From the NCBI RefSeq assembly GCF_000003815.2, contig NC_049992.1:18646396-18710395 (forward strand): 64,000 bases of DNA, in the 5' to 3' direction. The position numbers and the translations under genes were made by a program. Position 1 is the stretch's first letter. Every line of letters begins with the position of its first letter. Shown here one piece after another: positions 12,001 through 20,739 of this stretch. The DNA comes from Branchiostoma floridae. Taxonomy: Eukaryota; Chordata; Leptocardii; Amphioxiformes; Branchiostomatidae. Below the pieces are notes generated by a model. It ran no database searches. It was given only the letters and a program-made list of their open reading frames with translations, and was not told the origin of the DNA.

Positions 12001-14962
12001 CTCGCTTCTTGGTAATAGTGAAAATGTAGGACTGTATGGGTTTCGCTATTGTCGGTTTGTCAAAACGCATGAGAAATATAAACTTGTCAGTGCTACTCAT
12101 GTGTCTAAAATGAGGGAATCTACTTTCTATATAACTAAACAGAGTATTTCTATCATTCACATACATATCGCAATCAACAGTGAAGTGCACTTCATCTTCT
12201 ACCATGTTTGAGGTACAAAATTGGCAGATTCTTTGTTCTAGAGGAGTGCGGCTGTGCCTTCCCGATTCAATTCGCAGTCGGTGGCAACTGATTCTTAGTT
12301 TAGCAATGGTAGTTCTATGCCGAATGTTTGTGATTTTCAAATACTGCTCTTCATTGTATGTGGATTTCAGTAGTCTGTACGTTCGGAGTTTGTTTTTCGC
12401 ACGTAAACCTTTATTATCATTATGAATGTTGGTTAGAAAATTCTGGAAATAAATATCATTCAGTCGTTGGTGGATTGCAGAAATTAGGTGGGATATGTTT
12501 GGATCTGTTGACTTACGGGCTTGCCAAACAAAAGGGTAACCACACTCCTCCAAAGTTTTGCGAACACCAGATGCCCAACATTTGGTACCTGATGAATCTA
12601 GATTAAGCTGACATAAGAGAGCGTCTGCCTGCAGACTCTCAGCTGGCACATTCTGTTGAATTCTAATGAAATATTTGATGGCGTTTAGAGAGGCTTCCAG
12701 TTGGATAGGATACCTCCCTAATTCAGCGCGTACAGCAAGGTTAGATGCAGTTTTCGGAACATTAAGTGAGTGTTTACAAAATTTCAAGTGCACTGTTTCA
12801 ATAGGACAAGATATAGGACTTTTGAATGAGCTCCAAATTTCAGATCCATATAACAAAATAGGTTTAACACATGTGTCGAAGAGTTTGTTTTTAACTGATA
12901 ATGGTGCGTCTGCTTTGTCTAATGATTGTCTAATTCCAAATAGAGCTTTCAATCCCTTGCTGTATAAGTATTTGCTGTTGGCTTTGAATGTGCCAGCTGA
13001 GGATACAACAATACCTAGATAACAATAAGATGTTACTATTTCTAAAGCATTATTATCAAACAAAAAACTACAATCTTTCGGTAAGCGGCCTCCCTTTGTA
13101 AATACAATAACCTTTGTCTTTTTCAGGTTAACCTTCAGCTTCCATGATTTACAATATTGTTCTAGTCTAAGTAGGGAGGACTGTAAGCCTTGTTGGGATT
13201 CTGAGAAGATAACCAAGTCATCGGCATATAAAAGACATGGCACTTTCATGTTGTACAGAATAGGAGAATTGCTAGAAAAGTTATCAAATTCAGATACTAT
13301 ATCACTAATGAACAAATTAAACAATGTTGGACTCAGATTACAGCCTTGTCGAACCCCGCAGTTAGTTACAAATGTTTCGGTAAGACGATTGTTGGTTTTG
13401 ATACAGTTATTAGTTTTGGAATACATGTCTTTTATGGTCGATAGGAAGTTTCCTCCTATTCCAAGATTATTTAATTTGAACAGGAGACCCTCTCGCCAAA
13501 CAGAGTCGAAAGCTTTGCTAAAATCAACAAAGCATGCGTAAAGACGTGAATTTTGACTGAGATATTTGCTTACTAAAGTAGTTAATACGAAAAGATTATC
13601 AGACGTTCTATAGTTTTTTCTAAAACCGGCCTGTTGAGGTTTAAAAAGGCTGTTCTGTTCCGCATAGTTCACAAGACGAGTATTCAAAAATATGTGTACT
13701 ACGCTTCATTCTACAGGTTTCTTGTAACTTAATTTACTTCAATTAAACATCGATATCTAACGGGTTACTTGGGGTGCGGTCACATAGGCCGTGCGATCGT
13801 CGTACTATTTTGATGCAAGTGCAGGTCGTGAGAAAATCAACCACCGACATGGATCCCAAACAGCATTTTGTGCACCAAGACAGTTGAACTTTGTACGAGA
13901 CGTACATTTTTGCCCTACAAAAGTTATCGATCGTACGACGATCGCACGCCCTATGTGACCACACCCTATACATGTAGCTACTACTTGTGTAATGTTTACG
14001 TTTTCTGCTAAGTCACGGTACGTCATGGGTTTTCGAACTTTGTCAACTTTTGTTCGTAACAATGACACGGTATTTTTCTTTCTATTAAGTGTAATTCGTT
14101 TAACTCTTTCACTTTCTCCAAGCCATGTAAACATTGTTCTATTGCGTTATGAAAACTATAGTAGTTATCTTTGGTCTAGAAGTTAGAAATAACGCTTCTG
14201 GATCAAAAGTGCAGGGTTCGAATCCCGCCAGATTACGTTACTCTGTTATTACGTTCCTTAGAAATAAGAGGTCACTTGGACGCCATGAAAAGTCAGAACG
14301 TTTCGGCTTGTGATGGTTTAAATTTAACATGGCCTTGCGCAGCTTGTAGCTTGCACTACTTTCTCACGATATAGCGGCATGGAGTTAAGGAACGAAATTA
14401 CAACTTGAGTACGTTGAGAGCCTTGTAAAAATATTTAAAGCGTCCTTGTTTAACAACCCCTCAAGTCTTTTCATGTGGCGTGGTATATTTCAATAAAAGC
14501 GATTTTTTTTCAATCATATATAAAGGTATCAGTGTGCTGAATGCCATATCATCCATGTAAAATGTTAGGATAGCGTCTTATGCTTCGCTTGTGTGTATTT
14601 TATCAGCAAAGTTTGTCTAATATCCGTATAGAGGTACTTGGATTCAGAAAAGAATTATTGCCGAAAAGACAAATTTGCGAAAAGTCGGGTGCATTTGTAT
14701 CCCAAAAATATCATATATCAGAAAGTATGCCTATGGAGTGGAACTATATGGGCTAGGCAAAGACCTACCCGTCTACCAGCGGGACTTCCTCCATCAGTCG
14801 GCGGGCCCTGTCCGAGATCGCGTCCCGCCGCTGTAGCGCCAACGGTACGGCGATGGCCACGGCGAGCACAACCACAAGCACCAGAACAAGAACTCCTCCC
14901 GCCACAAACTTTCCTCTGCTTTCCGGCTTCTCAAAAGTGATTTCTCTGTCTCTTCCTGGCAT
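71..14962 (-). CDS. DPEP: Membrane dipeptidase (renal dipeptidase family), nine exons, C-terminus off the left edge
   Basis: Zinc metallopeptidase of the DPEP family, which cleaves dipeptides (and, in vertebrates, leukotriene D4) outside the cell. Exons on the minus strand: 14962-14769, 6224-6083, 5363-5231, 4234-4084, 3764-3698, 2611-2435, 1570-1474, 963-888, 206-71. Every junction has AG/GT borders and matching phase, giving 391 residues before the edge. Family landmarks, numbered with first exon A: HND (H66, D68), VGVEGGH (E174), DLSHVS (H246) and FSHSSAY (H267) supply all five zinc ligands. R278 and D340 (GADYDG) match the substrate-binding Arg and Asp. N-terminal to the domain is a signal-anchor helix rather than a cleavable signal peptide, so a type II topology is inferred. 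Exon 9 ends at a GTAAGC donor, so at least one more exon lies left of position 1; whether it encodes a GPI signal cannot be seen. An alternative first exon lies at 16936-17156. Confidence 0.93.
2147..2385 (+). repeat. Dispersed repeat family 'ATCCATCC...GGCGAAGG', copy 1
   Basis: One of seven recognisable copies of a roughly 200-250 bp element, all in plus orientation: 2147-2385, 11640-11843, 17824-18045, 28255-28520, 35385-35635, 44398-44740, 49484-49682. Shared landmarks in order are GAGATATCAAA, a CTGCAGTACC-like stretch, GGGGGCCCAAAA, TACCAAATATCA, GATCCATCCA, GAGTTATGCTG, a run of CACACA, and in several copies TATAACCTTCTTGGCGAAGG. No terminal inverted repeats or coding capacity are seen. 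Confidence 0.6.
2435..2611 (-). CDS. DPEP: Dipeptidase exon 6 (two zinc-ligand histidines), source of a local satellite
   Basis: 59 codons, phase 0 at both ends, acceptor ATCTAG and donor CTG|GTCAGT. It carries zinc ligands H246 (DLSHVS) and H267 (FSHSSAY) and substrate-binding R278, ending [10 protein letters not shown]. About 25 codons of its 5' part, together with its acceptor and adjacent AAAC-rich intron, are repeated upstream in the same intron. Confidence 0.9.
2541..3090 (-). repeat. Exon-derived tandem repeat in dipeptidase intron 5
   Basis: Roughly 130-bp units, each made of about 72 bp homologous to the start of exon 6 plus AAAC/AAAT-rich intron. Copies: the exon itself (to 2611), then 2674-2745, 2803-2881, 2941-3010 and a badly decayed piece at 3052-3089. 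On the minus strand each copy begins with a TAG acceptor, and the first two extra copies stay in frame for [14 protein letters not shown]. Copy 2 reaches a stop soon after, copy 3 has a small deletion, and none has a recognisable donor. I regard them as duplicated exon fragments and not as used exons. Confidence 0.85.
3164..3673 (+). mobile_element. tRNA-derived SINE
   Basis: Has an A-box-like TGGCACAGTGG (3175-3185) and a perfect B box GGTTCGAATCC (3225-3235) at tRNA-like spacing. A body rich in short motifs follows (CCTTGGGAAAGGCACTTTAC, GGACGTTAAATGGAGGTCCC), ending in a GATGATGATGATG tail near 3658. The body motif occurs again at 31609-31740. The insertion lies in intron 5 of the dipeptidase, immediately downstream (minus sense) of micro-exon 5. 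Confidence 0.8.
3698..3764 (-). CDS. DPEP: Dipeptidase micro-exon 5 (67 bp)
   Basis: Found by searching for the segment missing between the THSCNTPW exon (4084-4234) and the exon starting [10 protein letters not shown] (2435-2611). Between acceptor TTTTCCAG and donor AAG|GTGTGC lie one base completing Trp207 and 22 codons beginning ADNW and ending NGLTDFGK. That is the expected family sequence after CNTPW, and the phases on both sides fit exactly. The 3' end of a SINE lies about 25 bp beyond its donor. Confidence 0.9.
4615..4735. mobile_element. Small TIR element with internal hairpins
   Basis: Ends in inverted GATAGCTTCAGC and GCTGAAGCTATC. Inside are five to six copies of CAGCACTGG/CCAGTGCTG in both orientations, including the hairpin CAGCACTGG-TTTT-CCAGTGCTG. 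It lies in dipeptidase intron 3. Confidence 0.6.
5560..5706. mobile_element. TIR element, GGTCACAT...GGGGCCCGRCCGG family, copy 1
   Basis: Termini read GGTCACAT, a short spacer, then CTGGGGCCCGACCGG. The right end is the inverse (CCCGACCGGGCCCCGGTTTG, then ATGTGACC). A second copy with better ends is at 47612-47791 between racemase exons 1 and 2. Nothing coding is inside. Confidence 0.65.
6770..7440 (+). mobile_element. Non-LTR retrotransposon 3' fragment
   Basis: An open frame of about 139 codons (6770-7189) ends with a Cys/His knuckle typical of the C-terminus of LINE reverse transcriptase proteins: [17 protein letters not shown], then a tail rich in Leu, Asp and Asn. About 230 bp of AT-rich 3' UTR and an A-rich end (CAATAAAAAAAAAA near 7422) follow. 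No YADD core is present, so this is only the 3' end of a 5'-truncated copy. It is in dipeptidase intron 1, antisense to the gene. Confidence 0.7.
8002..8216. mobile_element. TIR element with about 50-bp inverted repeats
   Basis: The left end (GGTGGTATCTCACTGCACTT, then GGGGCACCGGTGCGGCACTG) and the right end, which reads as its inverse, match over about 50 bp with few mismatches. The roughly 110-bp centre has no coding signal. Non-autonomous DNA transposon in dipeptidase intron 1. Confidence 0.75.
8583..8895. repeat. Imperfect ACT/CTA trinucleotide microsatellite
   Basis: Long run of ACT, CTA and GCT triplets with interruptions, low complexity. The stretch 8900-11080 around it, in dipeptidase intron 1, shows no gene. 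It holds a short direct repeat near 9140-9190 (CGGCATGAAGCCAATATTGA twice) and weak palindromes such as TCTGCTACC...GGTAGCAGA at 9416-9441. Confidence 0.8.
11108..11300. mobile_element. TIR element, TCACATNAGGCGAAAATCGAT family (copy in dipeptidase intron 1)
   Basis: Contains GCGAAAATCGATCGGACGAC both forward (near 11178) and inverted (near 11110). The family body motif GGAGGCATGACCCTGATGCC follows at 11221. The same sequence recurs at 23045-23400 and several times in 51220-51775, where it abuts a racemase exon. Confidence 0.6.
11865..13690 (-). mobile_element. 5'-truncated LINE with an intact reverse-transcriptase frame
   Basis: A single minus-strand frame of 569 codons (13687-11978) covers most of a reverse transcriptase: [13 protein letters not shown], then [20 protein letters not shown], then the catalytic [10 protein letters not shown], then KTKVIVF, and a C-terminal CXXC-X8-H-X4-C-type knuckle ([19 protein letters not shown]). 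No endonuclease domain is present, because the copy stops near 13690. The 3' end has AATAAAGG followed by short ATTC/TTCA repeats, typical of CR1/L2-type LINE tails. The uninterrupted frame suggests a young insertion. It sits in dipeptidase intron 1 in the same orientation as the gene. Confidence 0.9.
13773..13965. mobile_element. TIR element, GGTGCGGTCACATAGG family, copy 1
   Basis: Starts GGTGCGGTCACATAGGCCGT and ends with the inverse, CCTATGTGACCACACC. The interior shares ACCGACATGGATCC and GTTGAACTTTG with the second copy at 18553-18768. Non-autonomous; the 23430-23490 region keeps a further end fragment. Confidence 0.75.
14169..14232 (+). other. tRNA-like fragment (pseudogene or SINE head)
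   Basis: GGTCTAGAAGTTAGAAATAAC resembles a D arm, and GGGTTCGAATCCC is a T arm with a perfect B box. An inserted A in the T stem and no convincing acceptor pairing argue against a working tRNA. A degenerate tRNA or tRNA-derived SINE head is the likely explanation. Confidence 0.35.
14769..14962 (-). CDS. DPEP: Dipeptidase first coding exon A (signal anchor)
   Basis: Starts at ATG 14962 and encodes 64 residues plus two bases of a Gly codon, ending at donor GG|GTAGGT. Residues 1-18 are a charged cytoplasmic tail, about 19-43 an uninterrupted Val/Leu/Ala membrane helix, and the rest a short stem ending [12 protein letters not shown]. This leads into the HND motif of exon 2: the G at 6224 completes the Gly codon. 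It is the nearest first exon to exon 2, still 8.5 kb away across an intron that holds a LINE. Confidence 0.85.
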
Positions 14963-14969
14963 CTTAATC

Positions 14970-16600
14970 GTTGTTTAAGACGACGATTTTAAGAAAAAGG
15001 TTTCAAGACGTAAGAGTTTTTTTCTTGCAGTGTCTGAAATGTCTTGACGGCTGAGAGAAGGGGTAATTTGTTGTGCGTTTACCGAAGTGGGCGTAGATAA
15101 ATTGAGAGGAAACAGTCGCTGTGCCGGATTGTATGTACGTAGTGACGTCTTTGTTACGGAACGTCAGGATACCATAAAGAACTCAGAATCAAGGAAAGAA
15201 ATGGCAACACAGTGGGGACCGATCATTGTTTATTTAAATGTGTCTTTTGAAACTTGGCAATCGAAGTTGGAAAAGCAACTTTTGTGACTTATGCGACTTA
15301 TTTCACTCCAACCAATAAAATAGTATCAGTTTGAAAGTCAACTTTGAACGTTCCAAAATCATACATAGTCCTAACTACAATAATAGGCTATGCTAGGATC
15401 ATCCCAATTCAAAATGGACTCTCCCACAAATGATGCAAGCGAACGATTGATTGCATTTGACTGCCCGACACACTTTTGTTATTGGTTTATCCCACATGTA
15501 CCTCCATACCGAATTTCAGCTCATTTTGCTGAATCTTAGGTCATTGTATTGCAACAATGACTGAATCGAACAACATTTACCAAAAGGTAAGGTGAGAAGA
15601 AGGAAAGACAAAGAGAAGTAGATTTCTGAAGAAGAAACTCTGGAAATACAACATATTTCTCTGCCTAATCCTACATCATAGGAAGGTGAAACATAACAAT
15701 TTTGACTATATTCACGTCTTTATATCAAGGTAGCTATGGTAGCTGCATCTAAGGTAGCTATGTCTTAACGTAAGTTGCATTGAATCATGTTAGAATCACG
15801 TGACCACTTTAAACTATTCTCCTGCCCAAAGCCTATCAACAAAACAGGTGGTTGTATGAGGATGGACCTCTCTTAGCGGCTTGGGATTGAAATGCAACAG
15901 ACAACTTCTGAACTGCCTGACTTTTGGCCTGTGCGTACTCGCACTGTGACGGAACGTACACGTAGGGGGCTATCAGTCCACGTGGTCACGCGTTCCACTG
16001 TAACTTTATAAACTTTCGCGTACCGGGATTTAATTTAGCTGTAGGAATAGAATGGAAGCTTTCGCGGTATTTTAACTTCACAGTCGAAAATCACTCATAT
16101 TCATATTTGTGGTGTCATAATGTCGTGTATGGCACCATAAGAACCGTGAAATTAAGCCATCGCGAATATTTCAAGATTTGCGGTACTGGTTAAGAAAACG
16201 CAGGATCACGTGTTGAAATTTCATGCTGGACATTGGACACCGACCTTGCTTGTGAGTTATGACCCATGACCCTGTAACCCGTATACTATAGGTGTACTTA
16301 ATGATTAATGATAAGCTCTACGTACACTATTTTATGACTATTGACATGTATTCTGAATCTATATATATATTTGAAATACCTATAACGTGTATAATGCAGC
16401 ATTGCACAGTGACCATGTCTTTACATATGTTGTTTTCCATTTTAGTGAATAAAGAACGAACATGTACAGACAAATAGTTTTGCATCCATAAGTCGATGCG
16501 TCGTCTATGCGTTGCCATGCGTTCGGCTCGTGCCCAGCTCGCGCGTTTGTGGCTGAATGATCATCTACTTGTAAAACAAAGAATGATGCAACTTTAGCTC
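14970..16600. other. Spacer between the two dipeptidase first exons
   Basis: About 1.6 kb with no coding signal that I can support. It should contain the promoter and 5' UTR of exon A, but I see no convincing TATA box or other decisive element. A direct repeat AAGGTAGCTATG occurs near 15727 and 15751. Confidence 0.4.
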
Positions 16601-16622
16601 GGATGATTGAATACGAAATATA

Positions 16623-16853
16623 GTGTGTGTATCTGTATGTGCGTGTGTGTGCGTGTGTCTGTGTGTGCATGTTTATATATATGTGTGTGTGTGTGTGTCT
16701 GTGTGTCCGTGCGTGTGTGTATGCTTACACGTGCGTGTGTGTGCATGTGTATTATATATGTATGCGTGTGCTTCTCTCTGTGTATGTGTATGCGAGCACG
16801 TCTGTGTGAGCGTATATGTGCATGTATATATATGAGTTTGTTTGCTCTTTTGT

Positions 16854-16905
<52 letters not shown>

Positions 16906-16917
16906 TGTGTGTGTGCA
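16623..16917. repeat. GT/AC dinucleotide microsatellite
   Basis: Nearly 300 bp of GT-rich sequence, including a pure GT run of more than 20 units near 16856-16900. It lies just downstream of dipeptidase exon B. Apparent Cys/Val-rich and His/Thr-rich frames here are products of the repeat. Confidence 0.9.
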
Positions 16918-16935
16918 TACGGTAAATCATCTCAC

Positions 16936-17156
16936 CCATCCACCAGAGGGACTTCCGACATGAGCCTTCTCACCCTGTCCTTCTCCACCCCGGGTTTGTG
17001 CCTGAGAGCCAACGGCACGACAATAGCGATCACCACCAGGGCGAGAACCACCACACCGGCACCCAGATAGAACATACACCGGTCACCAGACTTCAGAAAC
17101 CGCCCGTCCTCCGGGAGAGACCCCGGCGTGGAATACTTCACCTCGGGAGCAGACAT
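16936..17156 (-). CDS. DPEP: Dipeptidase alternative first coding exon B (signal anchor)
   Basis: Starts at ATG 17156 and encodes 73 residues plus two bases of a Gly codon, ending at donor GG|GTGAGA. The cytoplasmic tail (about residues 1-27) is unlike exon A. The membrane helix (about 28-51) and the end of the stem, RRLMSEVPLVDG, are clearly homologous to exon A, and the splice phase is identical. No second set of catalytic exons is visible between 6225 and 17156, so exon B most likely splices to the shared exon 2 and gives a second isoform from its own promoter. A decayed duplicate that has lost its partner exons is the alternative. A long GT microsatellite starts 20 bp beyond the donor. 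Confidence 0.75.
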
Positions 17157-18552
17157 TTTAACGAAGTGTTTGTCGTAATAGACAAAAGTAACCCCCAGGA
17201 AAGTTGTTGTTGTCGTTGTGAAATTTTACCCACAGCCTGACACAACTTTTTGTAAGGTAACAAAGGCATGGCACGGTCAACTGAATTGGGGCGTAACACA
17301 CTTTACTACTAGTAGCAGCGCTACAAAGTATACTTACTTTAAATGATCTTGTGAGGCACTGTTTGACGTATAAGATAGTGTTAACAAACTGGATACGAAC
17401 TGTACGTGTAAATTCTATGTACGTTAAATGTTAGATTGGATGTTAGATTTTGTTCGTGGTAATGCAAGTTGAAAAAGATGCTGCCCCACCCTGAATCATG
17501 ACTTAGTTGGACTCTTCCTTCACGCGACACTTGGTTAAGACCCTGAAAGTGTGCAGTGTCGAATATCAGGCCTCTTTTGTATCTAAATGACTGTAACAAA
17601 CGTGATAAGTGAATCCTTTGAGGAAATAGTTATCGAATTAGGCAAAACGGATTCGATTGCATGTACGACATCAGCGTGGTCATCAATTTTCGCCAGCTTA
17701 AAAAAAATGCAAAAAAATCAAACCAAACAAGCCCCAAAAATAATATTAGCCATTCTGGCGAAGGTATTAAGCATCCACTATACACTTACTTACCCATTAC
17801 ATCAAAATCAACACCATAGCAAGTCCAGGTGCAAAGATATAACACAAAACGTGCTGCTGCAGTACCAAGGTCAACAAACAGGGGGCCTCAAGTCGTGACC
17901 TGCACCATCACCATCCCCACACCTACCCACCTACCGAAAACCATTGTAAACCTTCCAGCAGTTCTTGTGACTCAGTATAGCCCACATAACTTCCAGAGTG
18001 AAAACTGTATTGTAACAATACCTCCATCTTCATGGAGGTAACTATATTGTGAATCGTTGCAAAATGAAAAAAAATGCAAGAGATGGCAAAAAAATATCGG
18101 AAAAATGTATACTAATGTTAGCAAATGCAAAACGTACTGGTTTTGTAAACATTCGTACGTTGGACATTTTATGTTCTGCGTGTTCTGCCATTTGTTCCAT
18201 CTTCCTGACCACTTGGCTCATAGTGAAGGCAAGCTTCTCTTTTTGCCCAACTTATCTTTCTTTCGCACGCTCGCATCAGTTTTGTGGTGCCCAGAGAATG
18301 ACACCCATATAATCGAATGAACAAGGCCCTAGGCTTAAAAGCAATAGACTGTTTACTTTAAGGATTTGTTTTTCCACCTGTCAAGACGACTTGGTAAAAG
18401 GCTTATCTGTTATATCGCTAGGGTTGATTTGTTAGCTTTTTACTGAATGGGATTTTTCTGACTATCCCTTAAACCTTGCTTCTCGGAAGAAGTAAGTCAT
18501 CCTCCTAGCAGTTAGCTGTTGAGCTGCAGAATGCGAGCATCTGAGGACTAAG

Positions 18553-18768
18553 GGTGCGGTCACATAGGTCGTACTTTAAGGATCGTCGTACGATATTGGT
18601 GCCGTAGGGTTTTTAAGCAGGCCGTGACAGAACCAACCTCCGACATGGATCCAAAACAGCATTTTGTGTACCAAGATAGTTGAACTTTGCAAGAGACGTA
18701 CATTTTTGTCCTCCAAACTGTCCGAGGTTAGCAATCACACGGTGCTCGCACGACCTATATGACCACGC
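18553..18768. mobile_element. TIR element, GGTGCGGTCACATAGG family, copy 2
   Basis: Same ends and interior landmarks as 13773-13965 (GGTGCGGTCACATAGGTCGT on the left, ACGACCTATATGACCACGC on the right). It is outside the dipeptidase, upstream of exon B. The preceding stretch 18060-18330 is a decayed element ending ATATAATCGAATGAACAAGGCC, related to 40955-41600. Confidence 0.7.
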
Positions 18769-18982
18769 TATAAATGCGCGTTTACACTTGTCGTAAGACG
18801 TCGTGCGATTCAAGTTTAAGGCAGACTGTGATAGAACCAACCACCGACAAGGATCTAAGATATTGAATTCCTGTGAAAGGATATACGGAAAGTGCACGGC
18901 TACTAGTATGTTATACCCCCCTCACATTACACAGCACGAAATCTGGTATTTAAGCAAGCTTAAACTCAACGTAAACGCGACG

Positions 18983-19367
18983 TTTCTGCACCCTTTCCGC
19001 AACTTAACGACATCTATCCGTGAACGTAAAGGTTCCCTTTAATGTTACCTTTACGTTGGCACTTAAATGTGCGTTTCGGCACTCCTTCACGTGCCTTTCC
19101 GCAACTATTAAACGCTTAAAGGCGTCGTTAATGACAGTTTTTCGTAACCTATACGGGCGGAAAGCACGCGTTTATTAAGACCTTTCTGCACCCTTTCCGC
19201 AACTTAACGACATCTATCCGTGAACGTAAAGATTCCCTTTAATGCACTTATATGTACGTTTCGGCACTCCTTCACGTGCCTTTCCGCAACTATTAGACGC
19301 TTAAAGGCGTCGTTAATGACAGTTTTTCGTAACCTATACGGGCGGAAAGCACGCGTTTCTTAAGACC
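18983..19367. repeat. Two-copy tandem duplication, 200-bp unit
   Basis: Unit 1 is 18983-19182 and unit 2 is 19183-19367. They match closely from TTTCTGCACCCTTTCCGCAA through GGGCGGAAAGCACGCGTTT; unit 2 lacks about 15 bp. The region to 19570 stays rich in CTTTCCG and CGTAAAG words, the vocabulary of the repeats at 20740-23010, suggesting a shared origin. No gene is visible from 19570 to 20740. Confidence 0.75.
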
Positions 19368-20739
19368 TTTCCGTGATCTTTTGACCACATTTACAGTCGA
19401 TTTCCGTCACGATTTCCCCACGTTTATGTGTCGTTTACACACCCCGAAAGGCACGTGAAGAAGTGCAGAAACGTACTTATCCGAACGCTTTCCGTGATCT
19501 TTCCTTGGACTATAGTTGTCATTTATTTTTAGTAAAGGCGGCGTAAGTTTAAACCTTTCCGCATCTTTAGGTAGGCTTTATGTGTTTTGTGTGGCTTAAA
19601 TTAGAACTTTTGCATCGGGTATGCGTGTCTTATTTGGTGTGAATCATACCTACACCAGTATCTATGGCTTCGCCGTCTAAACTATCTTGTGATTCTAATT
19701 GTTGACTTGGATTGGTCGACCGAGGGAACAATCGGTGTACAATATCCATGCACGAATCTCCGCTACATTTAAGTCCACAATTTGGAGTCCAGTGTTGGGC
19801 GATACGCCTGGAAAGACGTCATTTCAAGCAACATAGTTCCATCTGGCCATCACATTAGGAAAAATCCGCCGAGATTCCCGAAGACGGGTACTGTTTTGTG
19901 ATGAACAGGCCGTGCTCTCCATGTCTCCGCCAGCTTATGCTGGTCAAAACGACACAGTCTTGAATTCACCCTGAGTTGTGCCCCGTTGAAGACTCTCCAA
20001 CATACGTACTCCGTTTCCGGCAAGCCGTGAGTGTCCTATGGTTATGTTCGTTCCGTCCTGTAGTTCCGTTGGAATCCATTTGCGGCAAAGCCACGCCGAT
20101 AATCCGTGTGTTGAAACGGGTCCAAGGCTCCTTCTTGACTTGTCCCGAAACAGACGCCCTGCAAACTGGTTTCTTCTATAAATTATGGCATATTCGTTAG
20201 GTTTAAAAAACCCACCTTTGTCTGTCATTGGATAACGCCCTATCACATGACTGGCCTCTTCTGGGAGCTGCTAATTAGAAATTCAATGCCGCGTTGTTCG
20301 TTATTCATAGTTGACGGCGAATAAATTTGAATTTGAAAAACACCATCCCCTTTGTACGCTGTTTAGCCAAGGTTAAGCTAAACACAACTGTTACCACACT
20401 AGAAAATACCCGCCTTTCTGGGAGAACGTGATTATTGCTTGCAGATAATAAATGTTCTTCCAGATGATAAGAAAGTTTTTTTGTACAATTATATGAACAG
20501 CAAACCCGCTATATTCCCATGATACGTTACCGGGTAGTGAGGACGCTATGTCGTCGGGATGCCAAGCTGCAAGGCACAGCCACCCGCGAGCGACATACTG
20601 GACAGGCCGCCCAGTACTAGTCCTCTTACCCTGAACGGGAACACGCCGTAATTATGACCACCAATCTTCGGGGGCATGTACGCAGTGCTCCCGGCGACTG
20701 TTGTTTCCTTTCAACAAGGAGGTTAAATATTTAATTTCC

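Noticed and set aside
14169..14232. Functional tRNA gene
   Set aside because: The B box is perfect but the T stem has an inserted base and the acceptor and anticodon arms do not fold convincingly; listed only as a tRNA-like fragment.
16607..17070. Cys/Val-rich and His/Thr-rich frames
   Set aside because: Products of the GT microsatellite. The only real coding sequence here is dipeptidase exon B on the minus strand. The same reasoning removes the frames in 34634-35292.
19944..20246. 100-codon minus-strand frame
   Set aside because: No known motif, no splice context, overlapping frames on the other strand; no basis for calling a gene.
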